Assembly: GCA_003164305.1 (NCBI GenBank)
Contig: PLSZ01000206.1
Coordinates: forward strand, 1-11,493
DNA from: Acetobacteraceae bacterium
Lineage (GTDB): Bacteria; Pseudomonadota; Alphaproteobacteria; Acetobacterales; Acetobacteraceae
DNA: 11,493 nt
Reading direction: 5' to 3'
Part shown: piece after piece, positions 5,607 through 11,493 of the stretch
How the letters are laid out: each line of letters begins with the position of its first letter
Numbering within the stretch: the stretch's first letter is position 1
Position numbers and translations under genes: made by a program
Notes under the pieces: model-generated
Told to the model about the DNA's origin: nothing
Seen by the model: only the letters and a program-made list of their open reading frames with translations
Databases searched by the model: none

Positions 5607-6500
5607 TCAGGCGGCTTCCGCCATGGTCGATCTTTCGCATGCCACGGTGGTGCGATGCATGTCGCGCACTTGCTGGGCTGGGAACGGCCGCGCGCGATGC
5701 ATCGTCGCCCGGTTGTCCCAGATCACCAGATCCCACTGCTTCCATTCATGCGCGTAGACGAATTCGCGTTGCGTCGCATGTTCCGTCAGGTCGCGCAGAA
5801 ACGCGCGCGCTTCGGGAACCGGCCAGCCGACGATCGCTCCGGCATGCGATGCCAGATAGATTGACTTTCGACCGGTCGAGGGATGTGTCCGCGCCAGCCG
5901 TTGCAGCACCGGTTTAAACCGCCTGACGTCGTCAGGGTTGAAATCGGTGAATCCCAGGGTCCCGCGAGAGTAAAGTTGCGAGTGCTCACAGATGAGAGTC
6001 TCGCATTCGGCCTTGGCTTCATCGTCCAGCGAGTCGTACGCCGCGCGCATGTCGGCGAATTCCGTATTGCCGCCGCCGGACGGAATCACCCGCGCGGACA
6101 GCAACGAGTACTTCGCCGGCACCTCCTTGAATGAGGAATCGGAATGCCACAACTGGTTGCCCAGATTGAACAGCCGCCGCCGATCGTCCTTGGCCAGCAC
6201 GTTGTTGTCCAGGTCGAGGTTGGAGATGTCGTTGACATGCGCCGATTCCAGCCGGCGCTTCTGGCCCCAGTTGATATCGCCCGACGCGGTCTCCAGGTCA
6301 CCGAAGTTACGGCTGAAGGCAAGCTGAGTCTCGTCGGTGAAGTGCTGGTCGTGAAAGACCAGCACGCCGTACTGGTCCATCCCCGCCGCGATCGCGGCCG
6401 CCTGCTCGCGGCTCAGCGGTTTCGTGATGTCGATGCCGGACACTTCGCCGGCGAAAAACGGGCGAGACACCGGATCGATCGGCCGGATGGACAGAGCCAT
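5607..6500 (-). CDS. TauD/TfdA family 2-oxoglutarate-dependent dioxygenase
   Basis: This 297-residue non-haem Fe(II) enzyme couples 2-oxoglutarate decarboxylation to hydroxylation, often releasing a leaving group from the substrate. The iron triad is H119-x-D121 (LWHSDSSF) and H268 (WDNRATMHRA). R279 and R283 follow the distal His by 11 and 15 residues, the spacing known for TauD and TfdA, where the first Arg holds 2-oxoglutarate and the second the acidic group of the substrate. This suggests an anionic substrate. The N-terminus (PVSRPFFAGEVSGIDITKPL, 10-29) and GGGNTEFADMRAAYDSL (142-158) are also typical. All catalytic residues are intact. The ATG overlaps the upstream stop by 1 nt (TGATG), so it is coupled to the 532-residue protein. 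The substrate is unknown, so no symbol is assigned. Confidence 0.92.
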   Translation of the reverse strand: MALSIRPIDPVSRPFFAGEVSGIDITKPLSREQAAAIAAGMDQYGVLVFHDQHFTDETQLAFSRNFGDLETASGDINWGQKRRLESAHVNDISNLDLDNNVLAKDDRRRLFNLGNQLWHSDSSFKEVPAKYSLLSARVIPSGGGNTEFADMRAAYDSLDDEAKAECETLICEHSQLYSRGTLGFTDFNPDDVRRFKPVLQRLARTHPSTGRKSIYLASHAGAIVGWPVPEARAFLRDLTEHATQREFVYAHEWKQWDLVIWDNRATMHRARPFPAQQVRDMHRTTVACERSTMAEAA

Positions 6501-8098
6501 CAGGCCGCCAGTTCGCTCATGTCGAAGGCGCGGCCGAAGCGTTTCGCCGGCTCCAATGGATCGCCGTACTTACGGTGCATCGCGGTATGATAGGCGGCGG
6601 ACAGCAGCAGGCGGTCGCGGTTCGGCATCTGATTGGTGCCGAAATCCATCAGCATGCACTGAGCGATTTCCTGGTTGTGCGGGTCATTGCCCAGTTTGGT
6701 GGCGGCCAACGCGATGCGGCTGACGAGCGGCGCGCGGTCGGAGAAAGTGTCGCAATACGCCAGCGTCCAACCCACGCTCTCGGCGCCGTTGAGTGAGCAA
6801 ATCGCGGCGTCGACGCGGTCCAGCACCTGCGCCTGCGACATGCCGCCGGTGTTCATCGCCGGCCAGGCTTCCGGGTGCACATCGCTGAGCCCGATCATGT
6901 TGCCCGCCACGCGGTTGGCGAAACACGCCGCCACCAGCAGCAGCCGCAACCGCCGGGGATGATCGAAATTGTCCCAGAACCAGGCCAGCGTGTTGTGATA
7001 CTCGTAGCAATGGTGCGGCATATTGAAGTTTTCCGGCGTGTGCGTCTCCAGCACGATCCGCGCCACGGCGAGTTGCAACACATCCAGAATACGACGCGGA
7101 TTTTTGCCCGCCTTCAACAAGCCGGTGATTTCCTCCAGCACCGCGATTTCGTTATCGCGTAGCACCGTTTGGATCAGATGCGCGGACTCCTCGGCCGACA
7201 CCGGACCGGTGTTGCGCAGCATCGCCAGTTCGGCGTCGCTTTCGCCGCCATAGGGGACCGCGTGCAGCGCCTCCCCCTCGATCTTCATCTTGATCCAGTT
7301 GCAGGCCATTTCGTAAGTGGAATACCAGCGCGGCCCGACCGCGATATCCAACGCCCCGGCGTAAACGACGTCGTGCGCGTTGTCCCAGCCAAACGCATTG
7401 CCGAGTTCGACCGTGGCGCGGGCGCGATAGGCCTTGTGGCCGGTCGTATAGGAACGGTTGTTCAACAGCCGGTCCTGCACATCGATCAGGCCGGCGAAAC
7501 ACATCTCCGCCAGCACCTGCTTCTGCTCGGCCTTGTTCTCCATGTTACCGAGGAACACCCGGTACGCGTCGATCACGTTGCCGCGGTGCACAAGAGTCAT
7601 CCAGTGATTGAGCCGCTCCTTCAACGAACCGTCGAGGCTCAGCGGCTCCTGGTCCTCCCAGTAAACCACCGGCGCCGGAGGGGCAGTGACCTCACCGAGG
7701 TTGCCGCGATGGCGGGTATAATGACCGGGTGCCTTGTTGATTTTCTGGTTCCAGATATCCAGCCCACTGGGGATGTACCAGATCGTCTGCGCCATCGGCA
7801 GCATCGCGAACTTCTCAGGCACCATCTTCGTCAGATTGATCGTGGCCCGCGCGCTGAGCAGGCAGTGATCGTTGTTGACGAAATTCGGATACCCATCGTC
7901 GATGCGCTCGTGATAGGGCACGTGCGTGAACGGGGCGTGCACGCGCACACCCGCGGCGACGATCTCGGTCAACGGCCGGCCCGCGCGCACCAGGTCGTAA
8001 TAAACCTCACTGGCGCCGACCTGGTCGCGCATCAGGATGCGGTCTTCGAGTTTGTCGTATAAGCCCCTGGCCGCGCCGATATCTGCCTGGTTGTCCAT
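6500..8098 (-). CDS. Unrecognised 532-residue, helix- and His-rich protein
   Basis: I do not recognise this family. The protein is soluble-looking and mostly helical, with no signal peptide or CxxCH. Conserved-looking clusters are HAPFTHVPYHERIDDGYPNF (54-73) and FVNNDHCLLSARATINL (73-89); MPHHCYEYHNTLAWFWDNFD (360-379); and DPHNQEIAQCMLMDF (472-486) with SAAYHTAMHRKYGDP (500-514). Histidines H54, H59, H63, H78, H362, H363, H368, H474, H504 and H508 could form a metal or cofactor site. The layout loosely recalls questin-oxidase-like proteins, but I hold that weakly. The frame is open to 8209. The ATG at 8098 is chosen because GGAGGA (8107-8112) lies 8 nt upstream. It leads a three-gene unit with the TauD-type and EthD proteins, so it may be a partner enzyme or scaffold in the same pathway. 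Confidence 0.85.
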   Translation of the reverse strand: MDNQADIGAARGLYDKLEDRILMRDQVGASEVYYDLVRAGRPLTEIVAAGVRVHAPFTHVPYHERIDDGYPNFVNNDHCLLSARATINLTKMVPEKFAMLPMAQTIWYIPSGLDIWNQKINKAPGHYTRHRGNLGEVTAPPAPVVYWEDQEPLSLDGSLKERLNHWMTLVHRGNVIDAYRVFLGNMENKAEQKQVLAEMCFAGLIDVQDRLLNNRSYTTGHKAYRARATVELGNAFGWDNAHDVVYAGALDIAVGPRWYSTYEMACNWIKMKIEGEALHAVPYGGESDAELAMLRNTGPVSAEESAHLIQTVLRDNEIAVLEEITGLLKAGKNPRRILDVLQLAVARIVLETHTPENFNMPHHCYEYHNTLAWFWDNFDHPRRLRLLLVAACFANRVAGNMIGLSDVHPEAWPAMNTGGMSQAQVLDRVDAAICSLNGAESVGWTLAYCDTFSDRAPLVSRIALAATKLGNDPHNQEIAQCMLMDFGTNQMPNRDRLLLSAAYHTAMHRKYGDPLEPAKRFGRAFDMSELAA

Positions 8099-8196
8099 CG
8101 TCGGAGTCCTCCGGAACATCTTCTGTGGCCGGAAGCTTACGCTTGACAGGGCGCCTCCGACAACCATGGATGCCCCCCGAGGGAGGAATGCGAGCA
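8099..8196. promoter_or_regulatory. Divergent intergenic region between the 532-residue gene and the NHL gene
   Basis: This 98-bp gap separates two divergent units and should contain both promoters. On the plus strand CTTGACA at 8142-8148 is a perfect -35 element, but the -10 position 17 nt later (near 8166) is poor. No minus-strand promoter stands out. The gap also holds both Shine-Dalgarno sequences, GGAGGA for the leftward gene and GGGAGGA at 8181-8187 for the rightward one. No clear operator palindrome is visible. Confidence 0.3.
8181..8187 (+). promoter_or_regulatory. Shine-Dalgarno that fixes the NHL gene start
   Basis: GGGAGGA ends 9 nt before the ATG at 8197. Two earlier in-frame ATGs, at 8170 and 8188, lie upstream of it or too close to it to use it. 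The start is therefore placed at 8197. Confidence 0.65.
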
Positions 8197-9231
8197 ATGA
8201 CGAGCGCACAAGACGGCTGGATCATCAGCACCGTGGCGGGAACCGGGGCGCAAGGATGCGCCGGCGATGGCGGCCCGGCGACCGAGGCATTGTTGAACAA
8301 TCCCTTCGACCTCGCGTTCGACGCAGATGGAAGCCTGATCTTTTCCGATACGTTCAATCATCGTATTCGCCGGATCGATGCGCGCTCGCAAGTCGTCACC
8401 ACCGTCGCCGGCACCGGCGAGCGCGGGTTCAGTGGTGACGGAGGGCCCGCGGTCGCCGCCACACTGAATGAGCCATATGGGGTCGTGGTCGGCGGGGACG
8501 GGCGGATATTCTTCGCCGACCGGCTCAATCGACGAGTGCGAATGATCGCCCCCAACGGCACAATCGCCACTTTGGCGGGGGACGGGTCTGGCAAGTACAG
8601 CGGCGATGGCGGCCCAGGACCGGTGGCCGGACTGGCGGAGCCGAATGGCCTGGCGCTGGCGGATAACCGGCTGTTCATCGCGGATGTCGCCGATCATCGT
8701 GTCCGTGTCGTCGATCTTCGCACCGGCACGATTGACACGTTCGCCGGCACAGGCGCCGCGCGCCATGACGGCGACGGTGAGCCAGCGAAACGAGCGGGCA
8801 TCTTCGGCGCCCGCGCGGTGGCCTTCGCACCCGATGGTTCGCTTTACGTGATGGAGCGGCAGGGCAGTTGTATCCGCCAGATTCAGGACGGAGTTATCTA
8901 CACCATCGCCGGTACCGGTGATCGAGGCTACGCCGGAGACGATGGCGATGCCCGGAAGGCGGTGTTCAACGCGCCGAAGGAAATGGCGGTCGCGCCTAAC
9001 GGCGATATTTTCGTGGTCGATACCGAAAATCATGCGATTCGCATGATCGCGGCCGCGACAGGGATTGTTCGCACGATCGCCGGCAACGGAAGCGCGGGAC
9101 CGGCGGGCGATGGCGGACCGGCGGAACTGGCTGGCCTGGCGCGTCCGCATGGTGCCGTCGTTGGGCCGGACGGCGCGGTTTATATCGGCGACAGCGAGAA
9201 TCATCGCGTTCGCAAACTGACCCGCGCCTGA
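8197..9231 (+). CDS. NHL-repeat six-bladed beta-propeller protein
   Basis: This 344-residue protein consists almost wholly of six NHL-type repeats. Each begins with a T-x-A-G-x-G strand at residues 12, 69, 125, 181, 236 and 293, a period of 55-57. Most continue with a GDGGPA turn, an LxxPxG(V/L) segment and a DxxNHRxR strand. The fourth repeat is the most degenerate: GDGEPA, and QGSCIRQI in place of NHRIR. From the chosen start there is no signal peptide, and the open frame upstream does not encode one either, so it appears cytoplasmic unless the start is wrong. NHL propellers bind ligands or proteins, and related propellers are lactonases or lyases; no catalytic set is obvious. The stop is 6 nt before the permease gene, so it is in the ABC transporter unit. 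A link to the imported substrate is inference. Confidence 0.88.
   Translation: MTSAQDGWIISTVAGTGAQGCAGDGGPATEALLNNPFDLAFDADGSLIFSDTFNHRIRRIDARSQVVTTVAGTGERGFSGDGGPAVAATLNEPYGVVVGGDGRIFFADRLNRRVRMIAPNGTIATLAGDGSGKYSGDGGPGPVAGLAEPNGLALADNRLFIADVADHRVRVVDLRTGTIDTFAGTGAARHDGDGEPAKRAGIFGARAVAFAPDGSLYVMERQGSCIRQIQDGVIYTIAGTGDRGYAGDDGDARKAVFNAPKEMAVAPNGDIFVVDTENHAIRMIAAATGIVRTIAGNGSAGPAGDGGPAELAGLARPHGAVVGPDGAVYIGDSENHRVRKLTRA
8230..9228 (+). repeat. Six tandem NHL repeat units (about 168 nt each)
   Basis: The protein periodicity is visible in the DNA: variants of ggcgatggcggcccgg, encoding GDGGP, recur roughly every 165-171 nt. They are near 8264, 8434, 8602, 8770, 8938 and 9107. Units are diverged in sequence and are an intragenic protein repeat, not a recent tandem duplication. 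Confidence 0.8.
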
Positions 9232-9237
9232 CAACGC

Positions 9238-10908
9238 ATGCGAGATCTTCGCGTTTGGATCGTTCCGATCCTGGTGGTGGTCGTCGGCGCTCTGGTGCTG
9301 TACCCGCTGGCGTTCCTGATCACCGAGTCCTTCAACGTCGGCGACCCGCAAATCTTTCCACCCGAGGCATGGGGCGCCGGCAATTACCTTGAACTGATCG
9401 AGGAACCGCGCGTCATCGGCAACACATTGCTGGTCGCCTCGATCGCCACGGTGCTGGCGGTGCTGTTCGGCTTTATTCAGGCCTGGATCCTGACCCGCAC
9501 CATGATCCCGGGCCGCGAGCGCCTCGAACGCCTGATGGAATTGCCGTATTATATGACGCCGTTGATCGGCGCGCTCGCCTGGGGCGTGCTGCTCGGCCCG
9601 AAGACCGGGTTGGGCAATCAGGCATGGCATTTGATTGGTTTCAGCGGAGACTTCTTCAATATTTATTCGCCTCAGGGGATCGCGTGGGTCATGGCGCTGT
9701 TCGAGGGCACCGTCGCCTTCGTCATGATCTCCGCCTCCATGAAGTCGATGGACCCGTCGCTGGAGGAAAGTTCCCGGGTGCTCGGCGCCGGCAAACTGCG
9801 CACCGCCTTGCGCATCACCCTGCCGATGGTCGCGCCCGGCGTACTCAGCGCCACCATCTTCGTCTTCGCGGAAATGCTCGGCTCGTTCGCCGCCGCTTTT
9901 GTCCTTGGCATCCCTGGCCGCTTTTATGTCGTGACGACGGCGATCTGGGAGTCCACTTTGTCGTACCCACCGGATTACGGTCATGCCGCGGCGATGGGAT
10001 TGTCGCTGTCCGGCGCCATGGTGATCACGCTCGGCATCGCGCGCCTGATCATGCGCCACGGCAGCTATGCCACCATCACCGGCAAGGCGTTCCGTCCGCG
10101 CGCCATGGAGGTCGGCGCCCTGCGATATCCGCTGATGGGGATCGCCTGGGGCTACATCATCGTCGCCGTGATCCTGCCACTGGGCGCTTTAACCCTGACA
10201 TCGTTTCAGAAATTCGCCACCGTGATCATTCCCCAAATGCAATTTACCCTCGCCAACTACGAAACCGCCTTTTCCCTCGGCTCCATCGGACCGGCTTTCG
10301 CCAACAGCATGATCCTCGGCGTGTCGGTGGCGACCATCGGTGTGCCGATCATCGGTGTGCTGGCCTGGATCATCTACCGCTCGACCATGCCCGGCCGGGT
10401 GTTGATGGAATATGTCATGATGATTCCGCAGGCCGTGCCACGCCTGGTGTTCGGGCTCGGCTTGTTGTGGGCCTGGATCAATATTCCGATCCCGCTTTAT
10501 GGCACACTCTGGCTGCTCGGCATCGCCTACTTCACCGTGTTTCTTCCATTGGGCTTGCGCACCATCGCCGGGGTTGTCCTGCAGGTCGACAAGAGTCTTG
10601 AGGAATGCGCGCGGGTCTGCGGCGCTTCCTGGACTCAGCAAATGCGCACCGTGACGTTGCCCTTGCTGAGGCCCGGCCTGGTCGCGGCATGGCTGTTGAT
10701 CTTCATCGCCTCCGTGCGAGAACTAGGAGTTTCGGTTTTCCTGATGGGACCCAACTCCAAAGTCATCGCGCCGTCCATCGTCAGTTCGTGGCTCAGTGCC
10801 AGTTCGGAACTGTCAGCCGCGATGGCGCTCTTGCAGACGGTGATGGTGTTCATCGCGGTCGCGATCATGTTCCGCGTGGCGCGCAGCGTGACGGGAACAC
10901 CAGGATGA
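9238..10908 (+). CDS. ABC transporter permease with two fused transmembrane halves (Fe3+/thiamine/2-AEP class)
   Basis: This 556-residue inner-membrane protein contains two copies of the binding-protein-dependent permease domain. The first EAA coupling loop is near residues 176-201 (LEESSRVLGAGKLRTALRIT) and the second near 455-480 (LEECARVCGASWTQQMRTVT), each ending in TLP and a Pro-Gly. Hydrophobic segments include 8-29, 62-86, 107-120, 148-165, 203-223, 300-322, 354-380, 394-412, 422-445, 482-500 and 529-546. This fused design is seen in FbpB/SfuB, ThiP and similar importers for iron, thiamine, 2-aminoethylphosphonate, polyamines and small organic acids. Substrate cannot be called from the permease. 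The ATG lacks a good Shine-Dalgarno and lies 6 nt after the NHL stop, suggesting reinitiation. Its stop overlaps the ATPase start by 4 nt (ATGA). No periplasmic binding protein gene is in the window. Confidence 0.93.
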   Translation: MRDLRVWIVPILVVVVGALVLYPLAFLITESFNVGDPQIFPPEAWGAGNYLELIEEPRVIGNTLLVASIATVLAVLFGFIQAWILTRTMIPGRERLERLMELPYYMTPLIGALAWGVLLGPKTGLGNQAWHLIGFSGDFFNIYSPQGIAWVMALFEGTVAFVMISASMKSMDPSLEESSRVLGAGKLRTALRITLPMVAPGVLSATIFVFAEMLGSFAAAFVLGIPGRFYVVTTAIWESTLSYPPDYGHAAAMGLSLSGAMVITLGIARLIMRHGSYATITGKAFRPRAMEVGALRYPLMGIAWGYIIVAVILPLGALTLTSFQKFATVIIPQMQFTLANYETAFSLGSIGPAFANSMILGVSVATIGVPIIGVLAWIIYRSTMPGRVLMEYVMMIPQAVPRLVFGLGLLWAWINIPIPLYGTLWLLGIAYFTVFLPLGLRTIAGVVLQVDKSLEECARVCGASWTQQMRTVTLPLLRPGLVAAWLLIFIASVRELGVSVFLMGPNSKVIAPSIVSSWLSASSELSAAMALLQTVMVFIAVAIMFRVARSVTGTPG

Positions 10909-11493
10909 CCCCCCGTATCGAAGTTTTCGAGCTTGTCGTTCGTTACGGAGACACCACGGCGGTCGACCGCGTCAGTTTCGCCATCGCGCCCGGTGAACTG
11001 GTCACGCTGCTAGGACCATCAGGATGCGGGAAGACAACGACCCTGCGCGCCATCGCCGGCCTTGAAACGCCGACCAGCGGCGCCATTTCGCTGAATGGTT
11101 CTCCGGTCTGGACCACGAAGCGCGCCATCCCCGCGGAAAAGCGCGGCGTGTCCATGGTGTTCCAGTCCTACGCGATCTGGCCCCACATGACCGTGTTCGA
11201 GAACGTCGCTTATGGGTTGCGCGTGCGAGGTACCTCGGCCGCCGACATAAAAAGCAACGTCGCGCGGGTGCTGGACATGGTGCAGATGGGCGCTTACGCG
11301 GACCGTCCCTCGTCCGCGCTATCCGGCGGTCAGCAACAACGGGTCGCCGTCGCGCGCGCCATCGCTTTCTCCCCGACCGTCGTGCTGTTCGATGAGCCGT
11401 TGTCCAACCTCGATGCCAAACTCCGCGCGGAAATGCGCGTCGAATTGCGCGAGTTGCAACGGCGGCTGGACATCACCTCGCTTTACGTGACGC
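10905..11493 (+). CDS. ABC transporter ATP-binding protein (cut by window edge)
   Basis: The first 196 residues of the ATPase that pairs with the upstream permease are present. The Walker A is GPSGCGKTT (37-45), the Q-loop is VFQSYAIWPHMTVFENVAYG (85-104), the signature is LSGGQQQR (139-146), the Walker B is VVLFDEP (159-165) and the D-loop is SNLD (167-170). The frame stays open to the right edge and stops at YVT, just before the expected switch His (VTHDQ). Importer ATPases of this class, such as FbpC and PotA/UgpC types, run about 340-370 residues with a C-terminal regulatory domain, which lies outside. The ATG overlaps the permease stop by 4 nt. Subunit identity is certain; substrate is open. 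Confidence 0.95.
   Translation, partial: MTPRIEVFELVVRYGDTTAVDRVSFAIAPGELVTLLGPSGCGKTTTLRAIAGLETPTSGAISLNGSPVWTTKRAIPAEKRGVSMVFQSYAIWPHMTVFENVAYGLRVRGTSAADIKSNVARVLDMVQMGAYADRPSSALSGGQQQRVAVARAIAFSPTVVLFDEPLSNLDAKLRAEMRVELRELQRRLDITSLYVT

Noticed and set aside
7169..8062. A 297-codon plus-strand frame opposite the 532-residue gene
   Set aside because: It is full of HRQ/RRR-type low-complexity sequence, has no recognisable motif and is antisense to a gene with a good ribosome binding site.
8142..8171. Promoter for the NHL unit based on CTTGACA
   Set aside because: The -35 match is perfect, but no acceptable -10 is found 16-18 nt downstream, so it is mentioned only within the intergenic entry.
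8099..8209. Longer start at 8209 for the 532-residue protein
   Set aside because: The extension would overlap the divergent NHL start, and its sequence looks like translated intergenic DNA. The ATG at 8098 has GGAGGA 8 nt upstream.
8137..10059. A 640-codon open frame on the minus strand opposite the NHL and permease genes
   Set aside because: The translation is rich in Arg, His, Asp and Gly with no protein-like domain, and it lies opposite two clearly recognisable genes. It is a shadow produced by high-GC codon bias.

Overview
The window reads as chromosomal DNA of a high-GC alphaproteobacterium. The evidence is the alphaproteobacterial style of the L11 protein, a promoter matching the CTTGAC-N17-CTATAT consensus, a GTCATCCTCGGG-type intergenic palindrome, and tightly packed genes with ATGA and TGATG junctions. 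A Rhodospirillales/Acetobacteraceae-like source is a guess; nothing here fixes the genus. I see no insertion sequence, integrase, tRNA, rRNA, CRISPR or phage gene.

Layout. (1) Positions 1-318, minus strand: the first 106 codons of rplK (ribosomal protein L11), leaving the window at the left edge. (2) 319-655: noncoding, with the rplK promoter, a leader hairpin and a cluster of palindromic repeats. nusG and secE, the usual upstream neighbours of rplK, are absent. (3) 656-4241, minus strand: a four-gene unit transcribed GMC flavin oxidoreductase, isocitrate lyase/PEP mutase-type enzyme, DUF3297 protein, HD-domain protein of possible PhnZ/MIOX type. The first two overlap by 4 nt and the third follows after 9 nt. 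(4) 4331-5283, plus strand: an unrecognised 138-residue protein and a cupin resembling thiol dioxygenases, divergent from the GMC gene. (5) 5258-8098, minus strand: an unrecognised 532-residue His-rich protein, a TauD/TfdA-type 2-oxoglutarate dioxygenase and an EthD-domain protein, with junctions of -1 and +1 nt. The EthD gene overlaps the cupin gene tail to tail by 26 nt. (6) 8197-11493, plus strand: a six-blade NHL propeller protein, a fused double permease of the Fe3+/thiamine/2-aminoethylphosphonate ABC class, and the start of its ATPase, which runs off the right edge.

Taken together, 656-11493 looks like a catabolic island for a small organic compound: an ABC importer plus several oxidative enzymes (flavin oxidoreductase, 2-oxoglutarate/Fe dioxygenase, three-His cupin, possible diiron HD oxygenase) and a C-C or C-P lyase-fold enzyme. 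The substrate cannot be read from the sequence. The combination of a PhnZ-like HD protein, a PEP-mutase-fold enzyme, a 2-oxoglutarate oxygenase and a phosphonate/iron-type importer makes an organophosphonate or similar compound one testable idea, not a conclusion. The least described parts are the 532-residue protein coupled to the TauD-type enzyme, and the 138-residue protein paired with the cupin.
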